Shown: one piece after another, positions 35,109-43,435 of the stretch
Numbering within the stretch: position 1 is the first letter of the stretch
Layout: every line of letters starts with the position of its first letter
NCBI GenBank assembly: GCA_036340235.1
Contig: JAYYZE010000029.1
Location: 3,008-67,007 of the forward strand
Direction: 5' to 3'
From: GCA-2862585 sp036340235
GTDB lineage: Bacteria; Bacteroidota; Bacteroidia; Flavobacteriales; UBA7312
DNA: 64,000 nt
The notes under the pieces: generated by a model
Seen by the model: only the letters and a program-made list of their open reading frames with translations
The model's database searches: none
What the model was told of the DNA's origin: nothing
Made by a program: the position numbers and the translations under genes

Positions 35109-36964
35109 TAATTCAACGTCATTAGATCTTGAACTTTTTTGTTTTCAGGTTGTATTTCTAAAACGCGGTTCAAATATACTCTTCCTTGTTTAATTTGACC
35201 CTTGAATAAGAGTAAACTTGCTTTGTTAAGAAGGGATTGAACATGGCGAGGGTTGAGTGCTAAGGCTTTATCGTAGCATTGTATGCCCTGTTCTGGTTCA
35301 TTTTGCTGTACCATGGCATAACCGAGATTACACCAGGCGTTTTCGTTTTTGGGAAATTCGTTTATCACCCAGCGGTAGTGCTTTTCTGCTTGTGCGAATT
35401 GCCTGTTTTTGGAATAATAATTGGCTAGTTTCATTCTAAACGTAATAACATATGGTGCTAAATCGACCGCATTTTGATAGAATGACAAGGCCATGCTGGA
35501 TGCTAACTGTTCGAAACTGTAGGCAATACGGTAAGAGGTCCAAGCATGTGTATTTGAATAGGATGATTGCTTTAATTTTTCCAATATCTGCGTGAGGGAC
35601 TGACTAACATTGATGACTCCACGATAGTCTTCTTTGAGATAAAACAGGTGAATTTTCTCTTGGAAAGCCTCGGACAAATCCATGTTTTCTAAAAGAGCGT
35701 TGGCCGAATCGAGCAAAAAGGACTGAGCGTCAAACTTTTCGTATTGATAAAGGTAAGCCCTGGCTCTGGTCAGCTTTGATGGGTTGTTGTTGTTGATGGC
35801 CTCTAAGCCAACAAACTCCCCTTTTTCAATAAGACTGTCTGTTTTCAAATGAATGCCTATTTTATGATCGTGAATAGTGACATGTGGTATGTCAATGGTG
35901 CTGGAACTAGGCATATGGCAAGAGACACAGTCGTTATTTTCACGCTTTTCTTCTTTACACACATCGTGGCACGACAAACATTTGTCATTAAAATAATTGG
36001 GACTTTCTTTTTGCACAGAGTGATGGGGGTTGTGACAGCTTGTACAATTCATTTCGGAATTATTAAAACAAGCGCTTTGTTTTAATCGATCGACGTGTGA
36101 AGCCATTATAAAAGCATTGTCATCTTCGTAACGAGGTACAAAAATCGACATAATTTCAGATAGTTCCATACCTGGTTTAAAATCAAAAAAGCTTTTTCCC
36201 TCTTCCAAGACAGTGTTTCCCTGCAAATGACAGCGCATGCATATCTGAAACTGGGCTTCCAGCGACAATTTTTTGGGGTTAACTATGGAATAATCAATGT
36301 GTATAGAGGTGTCAACGGTTTGTCCAGCAAGCATACGCTGAACGTGAACTTCACCTGGTCCATGACATCGCTCGCAGTCAATGCCATGTGGCACCTCATT
36401 ATACTTGTTGGAAGAGCCCATTACAAAATCGGGCATTGCGTTGTGACAAGACATACATTCAAGTCCTATTTCTCTAGAAAAACGACTATTATAGCCGTTT
36501 TCATATCCGGGAGGAAAATCTAAATGACCCTTTTGGGTGTAATATGTAAAAGGCATTTGATGAACGTAGCCGTTTTCGTTCCACAAATGAGAATTGGTGT
36601 GATGACCAGAGCCGACAATGTAATCGACCACCTCTGTGCGTTGATTGTTACCGTAAATCTCTTTTATCTTTAGCACACTATCATGCCAAAATGGAACATA
36701 AGAAAAATTACTAAAGGTGTCTAATAAAATAGAACCTTCGTTAATATGAGCTTCACTGTTGTGAGGAGTTGCCAAAGACATAGACTGTCCCATGCCCGTT
36801 TGTATGTAGCTTTGGTAAATATCGTAGTGACAAACCATGCAACTTTCTATGCCAACGTATGCCACTGTATCGTGATGATTGAGGTATTCCACATAGGGTT
36901 CTACTCGCTCTGAACATGCAAACAAAATACTAACAACCATTGCTAATATCAGTCTAAGCGTCAT
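35108..36964 (-). CDS. Heptahaem c-type cytochrome lipoprotein with C-terminal TPR domain
   Basis: The 618-residue protein has a lipoprotein signal (lipobox LFAC, Cys17), seven CxxCH haem sites (Cys42, 170, 197, 242, 307, 329, 346) and a C-terminal tetratricopeptide domain from about residue 480 (AEKHYRWVINEFPKNENAWC and following repeats). This multihaem-TPR layout is common in Bacteroidota and resembles the cytochrome c554/NrfA-like family. The electron donor and acceptor are unknown. It lies 26 bp after dapF and its stop overlaps the mltG start, an unusual pairing of a redox and a cell-wall gene. Confidence 0.88.
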   Translation of the reverse strand: MTLRLILAMVVSILFACSERVEPYVEYLNHHDTVAYVGIESCMVCHYDIYQSYIQTGMGQSMSLATPHNSEAHINEGSILLDTFSNFSYVPFWHDSVLKIKEIYGNNQRTEVVDYIVGSGHHTNSHLWNENGYVHQMPFTYYTQKGHLDFPPGYENGYNSRFSREIGLECMSCHNAMPDFVMGSSNKYNEVPHGIDCERCHGPGEVHVQRMLAGQTVDTSIHIDYSIVNPKKLSLEAQFQICMRCHLQGNTVLEEGKSFFDFKPGMELSEIMSIFVPRYEDDNAFIMASHVDRLKQSACFNNSEMNCTSCHNPHHSVQKESPNYFNDKCLSCHDVCKEEKRENNDCVSCHMPSSSTIDIPHVTIHDHKIGIHLKTDSLIEKGEFVGLEAINNNNPSKLTRARAYLYQYEKFDAQSFLLDSANALLENMDLSEAFQEKIHLFYLKEDYRGVINVSQSLTQILEKLKQSSYSNTHAWTSYRIAYSFEQLASSMALSFYQNAVDLAPYVITFRMKLANYYSKNRQFAQAEKHYRWVINEFPKNENAWCNLGYAMVQQNEPEQGIQCYDKALALNPRHVQSLLNKASLLLFKGQIKQGRVYLNRVLEIQPENKKVQDLMTLN

Positions 36965-36990
36965 TTTGTAAGTCGTTTATAGAAACTCAT

Positions 36991-37770
36991 TTAATCAAAT
37001 ATATTGATTTCCCCATCAAATACACGTTCGTAAGGACCACTTAAAAACACATCTGAATAAATGTCTTTTTTGTTGAAAGTAACTCTTAGCTCACCGCCAA
37101 GAGTGTGGACAATTATATCATCGGATGCCAGTCGACCACTAGCATTTGCGACTATAGCGCTAGCAACTGCTCCAGTTCCACAAGATAAGGTTTCATCTTC
37201 CACCCCTCGTTCGTATGTTCTTAATTTCAATCCATCCCCTTTTAAAGAAATAAAATTGACGTTGGTACCCTCTCGCTCAAAACGTTCATTATAACGAATT
37301 TCTCGTCCACACTGTCTTACATCCATTGTGTCAAGATCGTTGACCCATTTTACGTAATGTGGCGAACCAGTGTCAAGGAAAAAAAATCCTCCCGCCTTCT
37401 CTAAGTGACTGACATTGGCCATTTCTAAAACCACCTCATTATTTGACCATTGGGCACGATGCAGGCCATCAGAGGTTTTAAATACACATTGGTTTTCGAA
37501 GATTCCCAACTGTTTGGCAAAATCAACTATACAACGTGCTCCATTACCACACATGGATCCTAACTTACCATCAGCATTATAGTAACGCATTTCAAAATCG
37601 TAATCGTGCGAGGGGTTCAATAAAATTACTCCATCGGCACCTATTCCTGTCCGCCGATTACATAAATCGCTTATTACTTGAAAAGAAAGGGCATTTAATT
37701 TCAATGTTCTATTGTCGAAAATTATGAAATCATTGCCAGCACCTTGGTATTTTGAAAAAGACCATTTCAT
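36991..37770 (-). CDS. dapF: Diaminopimelate epimerase
   Basis: DapF converts LL- to meso-diaminopimelate by a two-cysteine mechanism. The 259-residue protein has both catalytic Cys: Cys74 in MCGNGARC and Cys197 in SCGTGAVAS, and the N-terminal GAGNDFIIFDNR. It is the first gene of the minus-strand unit dapF-cytochrome-mltG-phosphohexomutase and is divergent from gap. Confidence 0.96.
   Translation of the reverse strand: MKWSFSKYQGAGNDFIIFDNRTLKLNALSFQVISDLCNRRTGIGADGVILLNPSHDYDFEMRYYNADGKLGSMCGNGARCIVDFAKQLGIFENQCVFKTSDGLHRAQWSNNEVVLEMANVSHLEKAGGFFFLDTGSPHYVKWVNDLDTMDVRQCGREIRYNERFEREGTNVNFISLKGDGLKLRTYERGVEDETLSCGTGAVASAIVANASGRLASDDIIVHTLGGELRVTFNKKDIYSDVFLSGPYERVFDGEINIFD
36996..37003 (-). 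promoter_or_regulatory. Possible internal promoter box (TATATTTG) before the cytochrome gene
   Basis: A perfect TAnnTTTG on the minus strand lies inside the last codons of dapF, about 31 bp before the cytochrome ATG. It could be chance, since it encodes the end of DapF. Confidence 0.3.
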
Positions 37771-37774
37771 AGTT

Positions 37775-37782
37775 CAAATTTA
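37775..37782 (-). promoter_or_regulatory. -7 box (TAAATTTG) abutting the dapF start
   Basis: A perfect TAnnTTTG on the minus strand ends 4 bp before the dapF ATG, so a transcript from it would have almost no leader. Confidence 0.4.
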
Positions 37783-37854
37783 ATGAAAGAATCAGAACTT
37801 TTTAATCAAAATAAATTAATGCTACATATTGTTAGCCTGTTATCCTCAAAAATG

Positions 37855-37892
37855 TAAATTTGCCCAAACTTAATTTTGAACTTTTACGTTTG
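37855..37892 (+). promoter_or_regulatory. Tandem -7 boxes upstream of gap
   Basis: TAAATTTG (37855-37862) lies 32 bp before the start and TACGTTTG (37885-37892) ends 2 bp before it. The upstream box has TTG at 37829-37831 (23-bp spacing) and would give a leader of about 29 nt; the second would give a leaderless mRNA. TTATCCTCA at 37840-37848 differs by one base from a DnaA box. Confidence 0.4.
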
Positions 37893-37894
37893 TT

Positions 37895-39340
37895 ATGACC
37901 TTAGAAAACTACAACTCCGAACTAAAAAACTGGATTCAAAAAGAAAGAGCGTCGGCTGAACTATCGAACATAGTAAATGCCCTGGTTTTGGATCATTCCA
38001 CCGAATTAGTGATGTTTAGAAATCGAATGACTGACTTGAGTGTCAGTGAAATTTTAAACCTTCACGACTACGCAAAAAAGTTTGTTCAACAAAATATTAC
38101 AACTAAGGAAACACTGCCCATTGCAAGAGAAATTTTAGCCCTTAACATCAAAAATGCCAAAATAGATCTTGGGAAATTGGCCTTTGAATGGGTGACTCAA
38201 AACACCTCTGATAATAGTATGCGTGACTTTGTTACCGACAAACTATCTTCATTTTTAAATGGCGATGCCAACAACCTTAAGCCCAAAGATGTGGTGTTAT
38301 ACGGCTTTGGACGTATTGGACGACTAGTGGCAAGGGAATTAATTATTCAGGATGGTGCTGGTGATCAGTTACGATTGAGAGCTATTGTTACAAGAAATAA
38401 TTCAAACGAAAACCTTAGCAAGCGAGCTGCTTTATTGCGTACAGACTCCGTTCATGGAGAATTTAAGGCCAACATTTCGGTCGATTATGAGCAAAAAGCA
38501 CTGATTATAAATGGTCGGGTTGTTAAAATGATAGCCGCTAATCGTCCAGATGAAATTAATTATAGTGAATACGATATTAATAATGCCCTTGTCATTGATA
38601 ATACAGGCGTTTTTAGAGACCAAGAAAGTCTTAGCTTGCATCTCAAATCCAATGGTGTTTCAAAGGTTCTTCTCACCGCCCCTGCCAAGGGTGTGCCAAA
38701 CATCGTTTTTGGCGTAAATCACCTCATAGATATTGCCAAAAATGATCTTTTTTCTGCAGCATCTTGCACGACCAATGCCATTACGCCTATATTGGATGTT
38801 GTTGAAGAGAAATGGGGCGTAGAAAAAGGACATATTGAAACCATTCATGCTTATACCAACGACCAAAACTTGGTTGACAACATGCACAGCAAATACCGTA
38901 GAGGTCGAGCTGCTGCACTAAATATGGTCATTACTGAAACCGGGGCTGGAAAAGCAGTCACCAAAGCCATCCCATCAATGGAAGGTAAGTTGACTTCAAG
39001 CGCTATTCGTGTGCCAACACCCAATGGCTCATTGGCAATATTAAACATCACCATAAAACAAAAAGTCACTTTAGAGGAGATTGACACACTAATGCGAAAA
39101 GCAGCTACAGACTCAAAACTTGTTGAACAAATACGCTTTTCGGTAAACAACGAGCTGGTATCATCAGATATCGTAGGAGACAGTTGCCCAGCCATTTATG
39201 ATAGTCCAGCTACTCAAATTTCCAAAGATGGAAAATCCTTTGTTCTTTACATTTGGTATGATAACGAATATGGCTACACTCGCCAAGTACTGCGTTTGGC
39301 AAAACATATTTCTGAAGTAAGAAGAAACTGCTATTACTAA
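37895..39340 (+). CDS. gap: Glyceraldehyde-3-phosphate dehydrogenase with N-terminal extension
   Basis: The 481-residue protein converts glyceraldehyde-3-phosphate and phosphate to 1,3-bisphosphoglycerate. The NAD-binding motif YGFGRIGR starts near residue 136, after an extra N-terminal region of about 130 helical residues found in a Bacteroidota/Proteobacteria GAPDH subgroup. The active cysteine is Cys291 in SAASCTTNAITP. The role of the extension is unknown. Its stop overlaps the next gene by TAATG, coupling it to a membrane protein of unknown function. Confidence 0.93.
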   Translation: MTLENYNSELKNWIQKERASAELSNIVNALVLDHSTELVMFRNRMTDLSVSEILNLHDYAKKFVQQNITTKETLPIAREILALNIKNAKIDLGKLAFEWVTQNTSDNSMRDFVTDKLSSFLNGDANNLKPKDVVLYGFGRIGRLVARELIIQDGAGDQLRLRAIVTRNNSNENLSKRAALLRTDSVHGEFKANISVDYEQKALIINGRVVKMIAANRPDEINYSEYDINNALVIDNTGVFRDQESLSLHLKSNGVSKVLLTAPAKGVPNIVFGVNHLIDIAKNDLFSAASCTTNAITPILDVVEEKWGVEKGHIETIHAYTNDQNLVDNMHSKYRRGRAAALNMVITETGAGKAVTKAIPSMEGKLTSSAIRVPTPNGSLAILNITIKQKVTLEEIDTLMRKAATDSKLVEQIRFSVNNELVSSDIVGDSCPAIYDSPATQISKDGKSFVLYIWYDNEYGYTRQVLRLAKHISEVRRNCYY

Positions 39341-39918
39341 TGGCCTTAGACGAAACTAAATTAAGCGTAAATAACTTTATTATTTACAAATGGTTGAATT
39401 CATTTTTTTTAGGAGTTTCTATCGGTTGTGTTTTTACCATTTACGAACCCTTAGAGCCCAGCGTGTACTCTTTAGGTGGTATGGCACTTGCATTGGGTGT
39501 ACTAGTCGTTGCCAAATTCTACAATAAAATTTTAAACGCTACTTACTTTTTTAGAATTTCACTATTAGTCGAAATAATAGTGCTGATAATGTTGATACTT
39601 TTTCTAATTTTTTCCTACAGTTATCAAATAGCACTGATGACATACATTGGGTATCAGCTGACGTTTATGTTTGGCTCGTACTTAGTCCGTGCCGAAACCT
39701 TGGTGTTTAAAGAAGAAGCTAACCTTACAAAAATAGATATCGCCAAACAATTTGGCTACCTTGTTGGAATGGCCCTATCTTACGGTTTTTACAAAATGAC
39801 AGAACATTTACTATCAATGTCAGATAAGCAAGAACAAGTTTATTTAATCCATTACTTACTAATCCTCATTGAATTGAGCGTCATCGTTTTCTTAATTCGT
39901 GCCTTTATTAAAAAATAA
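39340..39918 (+). CDS. Multi-pass membrane protein, unknown function
   Basis: The 192-residue protein has about five or six hydrophobic segments (for example FFLGVSIGCVFTIYEPLEPS, ISLLVEIIVLIMLILFLIFS, YLLILIELSVIVFLIRAF at the end) and few charged loops. The segment GSYLVRAETLVFKEEANLTK between helices looks cytoplasmic. I do not recognise a family. It starts in a TAATG overlap with gap, so it is probably made with it. It ends 9 bp from the converging saccharopine dehydrogenase-like gene. Confidence 0.75.
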   Translation: MALDETKLSVNNFIIYKWLNSFFLGVSIGCVFTIYEPLEPSVYSLGGMALALGVLVVAKFYNKILNATYFFRISLLVEIIVLIMLILFLIFSYSYQIALMTYIGYQLTFMFGSYLVRAETLVFKEEANLTKIDIAKQFGYLVGMALSYGFYKMTEHLLSMSDKQEQVYLIHYLLILIELSVIVFLIRAFIKK

Positions 39919-39926
39919 ACGCCCTA

Positions 39927-41258
39927 TTACGACTGGTTAATGATTTTTTCATGAAAATCAATGCCATAGGCTTTAAGTTTTTCAAGTATAGGTGTATAAA
40001 TTTCGGAATGAACCGGAATTTGAACTCCTTTCAAGGATATTTTCTTATTAAGTATTAATTCAGTGGCAATAGCAACGGGCAAACCAACCGTCATACTCAT
40101 GGCCGTATTAATAGTATCCTTTCCTTCTACTACCAGTGAGGAAGTCAATCTGTACAGTTTTCCATCTAAAATGTATTCGAAAATATGTTGCATCACAATC
40201 ACATCTTTATCCCCTTTCTCAAGCGACCATTTTGATTGTAGTAAATGCTGAAGAATATGTGCTGGACTTCCTTTTGAAAGTCCTATTTTATCATCTGAAA
40301 AAATACCCAACCAAACTAACTTTTCTAAAATTTTATCGTCAAGTGACAAGTAGGTTTGGAGTTTTTCTTCTACTGTTTTTATGTTGTCATAAATTAAAAA
40401 AGAATTAGTAAAATCTCGCCAAGTCATTTCATCGAGATTGTGCATTTCAAATGAATCATCCGTCATGCCCAGTTGAACAAATACATCCCAGGCCTTGCAA
40501 AAGCCTGGACGTCGGAGTGTACCACGCAATATAGTTGGTGTATCGTCTAGTCCATATAGGTATTTGTAACTTAATGAATCTCTGTTAGCGTAGCTTTCAA
40601 AATGACCTTCTCCATCTACATAAACATCTTCTAGTCTTGAAAAAAGCTTGTTGTAAGGAATGTATTTAAGCATACCATTTCGTTTGAATTGAGCCGTTTG
40701 TTGGCCTGCTAACACTACATTTCTAGGGTTCCATGTAAATTTATAGTTCCAAGGGTTGGTATCGTATTTTTTGGAAACTAAGCCCCCACAAAATGATTTA
40801 AACAAATTCAACTTACCACCTTTGGACTGAATTTCGTCAATCACTTTTTTTGCTGACATATGGTCAATTCCAGGGTCAAGACCGGTTTCATTTAACAAGA
40901 TAACCCCTTTTTCAATGGCCCTTTCATTTAATGCGGCAATGTCATCAGAAACATAGGATGCTGTTACCATATCCACTGCTTGAATAACGCAATCTTCAGC
41001 TAGTATTATATGCATACTTGCTGGTAACATAGAAATAACAATATCAGCTTGTCTAATGGCATCGTTACGCTGTTCTTGATCAAAGACATCAAAAGAAATA
41101 GCTTGGCCGTTTTGGTGTCCATTGATACGCTGTTGAGCAAGGGAAATGTCATAATCACCAACTATCACTTTCCAATCATATATAGTTGATTGCTTCAATA
41201 AATACTCAATTAGTGACGCCGAAGAAAGACCAGCTCCAGCAATAAAAATTTGTTTCAT
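39927..41258 (-). CDS. Saccharopine dehydrogenase family protein
   Basis: This 443-residue Rossmann enzyme has the dinucleotide motif IFIAGAGLSSASLIEYLL at the N-terminus, then VISMLPASMHIILAEDCV and LLNETGLDPGIDHMSAKKVI, all typical of saccharopine dehydrogenase/reductase-like enzymes. It is annotated as the lysine-catabolic or lysine-forming saccharopine dehydrogenase in Bacteroidota, but the substrate is unproven here. It is single, with a 7/8 promoter match (TATATTCG on minus, 41280-41287). Confidence 0.85.
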   Translation of the reverse strand: MKQIFIAGAGLSSASLIEYLLKQSTIYDWKVIVGDYDISLAQQRINGHQNGQAISFDVFDQEQRNDAIRQADIVISMLPASMHIILAEDCVIQAVDMVTASYVSDDIAALNERAIEKGVILLNETGLDPGIDHMSAKKVIDEIQSKGGKLNLFKSFCGGLVSKKYDTNPWNYKFTWNPRNVVLAGQQTAQFKRNGMLKYIPYNKLFSRLEDVYVDGEGHFESYANRDSLSYKYLYGLDDTPTILRGTLRRPGFCKAWDVFVQLGMTDDSFEMHNLDEMTWRDFTNSFLIYDNIKTVEEKLQTYLSLDDKILEKLVWLGIFSDDKIGLSKGSPAHILQHLLQSKWSLEKGDKDVIVMQHIFEYILDGKLYRLTSSLVVEGKDTINTAMSMTVGLPVAIATELILNKKISLKGVQIPVHSEIYTPILEKLKAYGIDFHEKIINQS

Positions 41259-41384
41259 ATAAATGATATGTATTTTTGGCGAATATATATAATTTGACTT
41301 GAACTAATTGACTAGATTTAGTCTCTTGAAGTTTAGTGGCAGCAAAAAAAAATGAAAAAATAACTACACAGTAAAATTATCTTA

Positions 41385-41392
41385 TACCTTTG
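41385..41392 (+). promoter_or_regulatory. -7 promoter box (TACCTTTG) for pckA
   Basis: A perfect TAnnTTTG lies 25 bp before the pckA ATG. No obvious -33 TTG is present. Confidence 0.5.
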
Positions 41393-41417
41393 CTTAATAA
41401 TCATTACTAACTATTAT

Positions 41418-43004
41418 ATGAATATTGAAAAATTCAAATCTCTTTACGATTTGGGAATTTCAAACACCACCCTCCACTGGAACTTATCCTCTAAAGAACT
41501 CACTGCCATTAGTGTTAAAAAATACAATGCCAAACTCAGTAGTTTTGGGGCTATGGCTGTTAACACTGGTGAGTTTACCGGCCGTTCACCAAAAGATAGA
41601 TTTATTGTTAAGGACAGTCTAACTGAGGACACCATTTGGTGGGGAGATGTTAATATCCCTTTCAGTCAAGAACATTTTAAAAAACTATACCAAAAAGTAG
41701 TTGACTATATTTCAGACAAAACTCTTTTTGTTAGAGACGTCTATGCTTGTGCTGACGAAACTCATCGTCTAAACATTCGTGTTGTTAATGAATATCCTTG
41801 GTCTAATTTGTTTGTTCACAATATGTTTCTAAGACCAACAATAGAGGAGTTGGAAAATTTCAATCCTGATTGGTCTATCATAAATGTGCCATCCTTCATG
41901 GCAAATCCTGAAGTTGATGGTACCCGTCAACACAACTTTGCCATTATAAACTTTAGCGAAAAGGTAATATTAATTGGCGGAACAGGCTATACTGGGGAAA
42001 TTAAAAAAGGGATTTTCTCAGTCCTGAATTTTATACTCCCACATGAAAAGAATATCTTATCAATGCATTGCTCAGCCAATGTTGGAAAAGAGAATGACAC
42101 AGCCGTATTTTTTGGCCTTTCAGGAACAGGAAAAACAACCCTTTCTGCCGATCCTGATAGACAACTTATAGGTGACGACGAGCACGGATGGAGTGACAAC
42201 ACGGTTTTTAACTTTGAAGGTGGTTGTTATGCCAAATGTATTGACCTTTCGGAAGAAAAAGAACCCGATATTTTTGCGGCAATTAAAGCTGGGGCGCTAT
42301 TAGAAAACGTTATTTTCAAGAAAAATACCAACATAGTTGACTTTGAAGATGGAAGTATCACTGAAAATACACGAGTCAGTTACCCCATTAATTATATTTC
42401 TAACATTAAAATCCCATCGATTGGTTCATCACCGAAAAATATATTTTTCTTAACCTGCGATGCTTTCGGTGTGTTACCTCCTATTTCAAAGCTAAGCACT
42501 GGACAAGCCATGTACCATTTCATTTCTGGCTACACGGCTAAAGTAGCTGGTACTGAAGAAGGAATAACGGAACCTAGTACTACTTTTTCGGCATGCTTTG
42601 GTGAGCCCTTTCTTCCATTACACCCTACTAAGTACGCTGAACTTTTAGGTGAAAAAATGATCACAAACAAAGTAAATGTTTGGTTAATTAATACTGGTTG
42701 GACAGGCGGACAGTATGGTGTTGGTAAACGCATAAGCTTGAAAAATACTCGTGCATTGATAAATGCCGCTTTAGATGGAAAACTAGAGCAAGTTGAGTAT
42801 CGTAGGCAACCATTATTTAAGCTACACATTCCTACTGAATGCGATGGGGTTCCTTATGAGATTTTAAATCCTAGAAACACTTGGAGCGACACAACAGCAT
42901 ACGATGCTAAAGCAAAAGAGTTGGCAATAGCATTTAACTCAAATTTTGAGAAGTTTAAATCGTTTGCTAGTCAAGAAATTCTGGATGGTGCACCTGAAAT
43001 TTAA
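41418..43004 (+). CDS. pckA: Phosphoenolpyruvate carboxykinase (ATP)
   Basis: PckA interconverts oxaloacetate and phosphoenolpyruvate, the entry step of gluconeogenesis. The 528-residue protein has the kinase P-loop GLSGTGKTTLSADPDRQLIG near residue 233 followed by DDEHGWSD, and HNFAIINFSEK and VNTGEFTGRSPKDRF in the N-terminal half, all diagnostic for the ATP-dependent class. It has its own promoter and a strong bidirectional terminator. Confidence 0.97.
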   Translation: MNIEKFKSLYDLGISNTTLHWNLSSKELTAISVKKYNAKLSSFGAMAVNTGEFTGRSPKDRFIVKDSLTEDTIWWGDVNIPFSQEHFKKLYQKVVDYISDKTLFVRDVYACADETHRLNIRVVNEYPWSNLFVHNMFLRPTIEELENFNPDWSIINVPSFMANPEVDGTRQHNFAIINFSEKVILIGGTGYTGEIKKGIFSVLNFILPHEKNILSMHCSANVGKENDTAVFFGLSGTGKTTLSADPDRQLIGDDEHGWSDNTVFNFEGGCYAKCIDLSEEKEPDIFAAIKAGALLENVIFKKNTNIVDFEDGSITENTRVSYPINYISNIKIPSIGSSPKNIFFLTCDAFGVLPPISKLSTGQAMYHFISGYTAKVAGTEEGITEPSTTFSACFGEPFLPLHPTKYAELLGEKMITNKVNVWLINTGWTGGQYGVGKRISLKNTRALINAALDGKLEQVEYRRQPLFKLHIPTECDGVPYEILNPRNTWSDTTAYDAKAKELAIAFNSNFEKFKSFASQEILDGAPEI

Positions 43005-43017
43005 TAAAACACATAAC

Positions 43018-43047
43018 AAAAAAACCCATTCAATTGAATGGGTTTTT
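43018..43047. terminator. Bidirectional terminator between pckA and rpmE2
   Basis: ACCCATTCAATTGAATGGGT (43024-43043) is a perfect 20-bp palindrome flanked by an A run and a T run, ending both converging genes. Confidence 0.85.
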
Positions 43048-43069
43048 ATTATGATGATTAGTGAAAAAT

Positions 43070-43321
43070 CTATTGTTTCTTTGCGTACTTATTTTTGAAT
43101 TTATCAATTCTACCAGCCGTATCAACTAATTTCATTTTACCTGTATAGTAAGGATGAGAATCAGATGAAATTTCCATTTTTATCAATGGATATTCATTAC
43201 CATCTTCCCACTTGACTGAGTCTTTAGAGTTAGCCGTGGATTTAGTCAAAATAGAAAAACCAGTGGAAATGTCCTGCATGACGACTAATCTGTAATTTTC
43301 CGGATGAATATCTTTCTTCAT
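43070..43321 (-). CDS. rpmE2: 50S ribosomal protein L31 type B
   Basis: The 83-residue protein starts MKKDIHPENYRLVVMQDIST, and ends in the Lys-rich tail typical of L31. It lacks the CxxC zinc pair of type A L31, so it is the zinc-free form. It is monocistronic with its own complete promoter (43341-43371). Confidence 0.93.
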   Translation of the reverse strand: MKKDIHPENYRLVVMQDISTGFSILTKSTANSKDSVKWEDGNEYPLIKMEISSDSHPYYTGKMKLVDTAGRIDKFKNKYAKKQ

Positions 43322-43340
43322 TTTTAAATAATTTGGATTG

Positions 43341-43371
43341 CAAATATAATCACTTAAACTAAACTGACAAA
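43341..43371 (-). promoter_or_regulatory. Complete promoter (TTTG-N19-TATATTTG) for rpmE2
   Basis: On the minus strand TTTG (43371-43368) and TATATTTG (43348-43341) are 19 bp apart. The ATG is 19 bp downstream of the box. Confidence 0.65.
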
Positions 43372-43419
43372 CTCAGGATTTAAATTAAATACTAATTGAG
43401 TTGCATTGAACGTTTATTC

Positions 43420-43427
43420 TATATTTG
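43420..43427 (+). promoter_or_regulatory. -7 box (TATATTTG) before the beta-helix lipoprotein
   Basis: A perfect TAnnTTTG with TTG at 43401-43403 (16 bp away). It lies downstream of an in-frame ATG at 43406, so it supports the later start at 43436, with a leader of about 5 nt. Confidence 0.4.
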
Positions 43428-43435
43428 TACATAGT

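Noticed and set aside
37840..37848. TTATCCTCA as an oriC DnaA box
   Set aside because: One mismatch and no neighbouring boxes; a single site is expected by chance in this AT-rich window.
43406..43435. Earlier start of the beta-helix lipoprotein
   Set aside because: A promoter-like box lies inside it and the lipoprotein signal begins cleanly at 43436.
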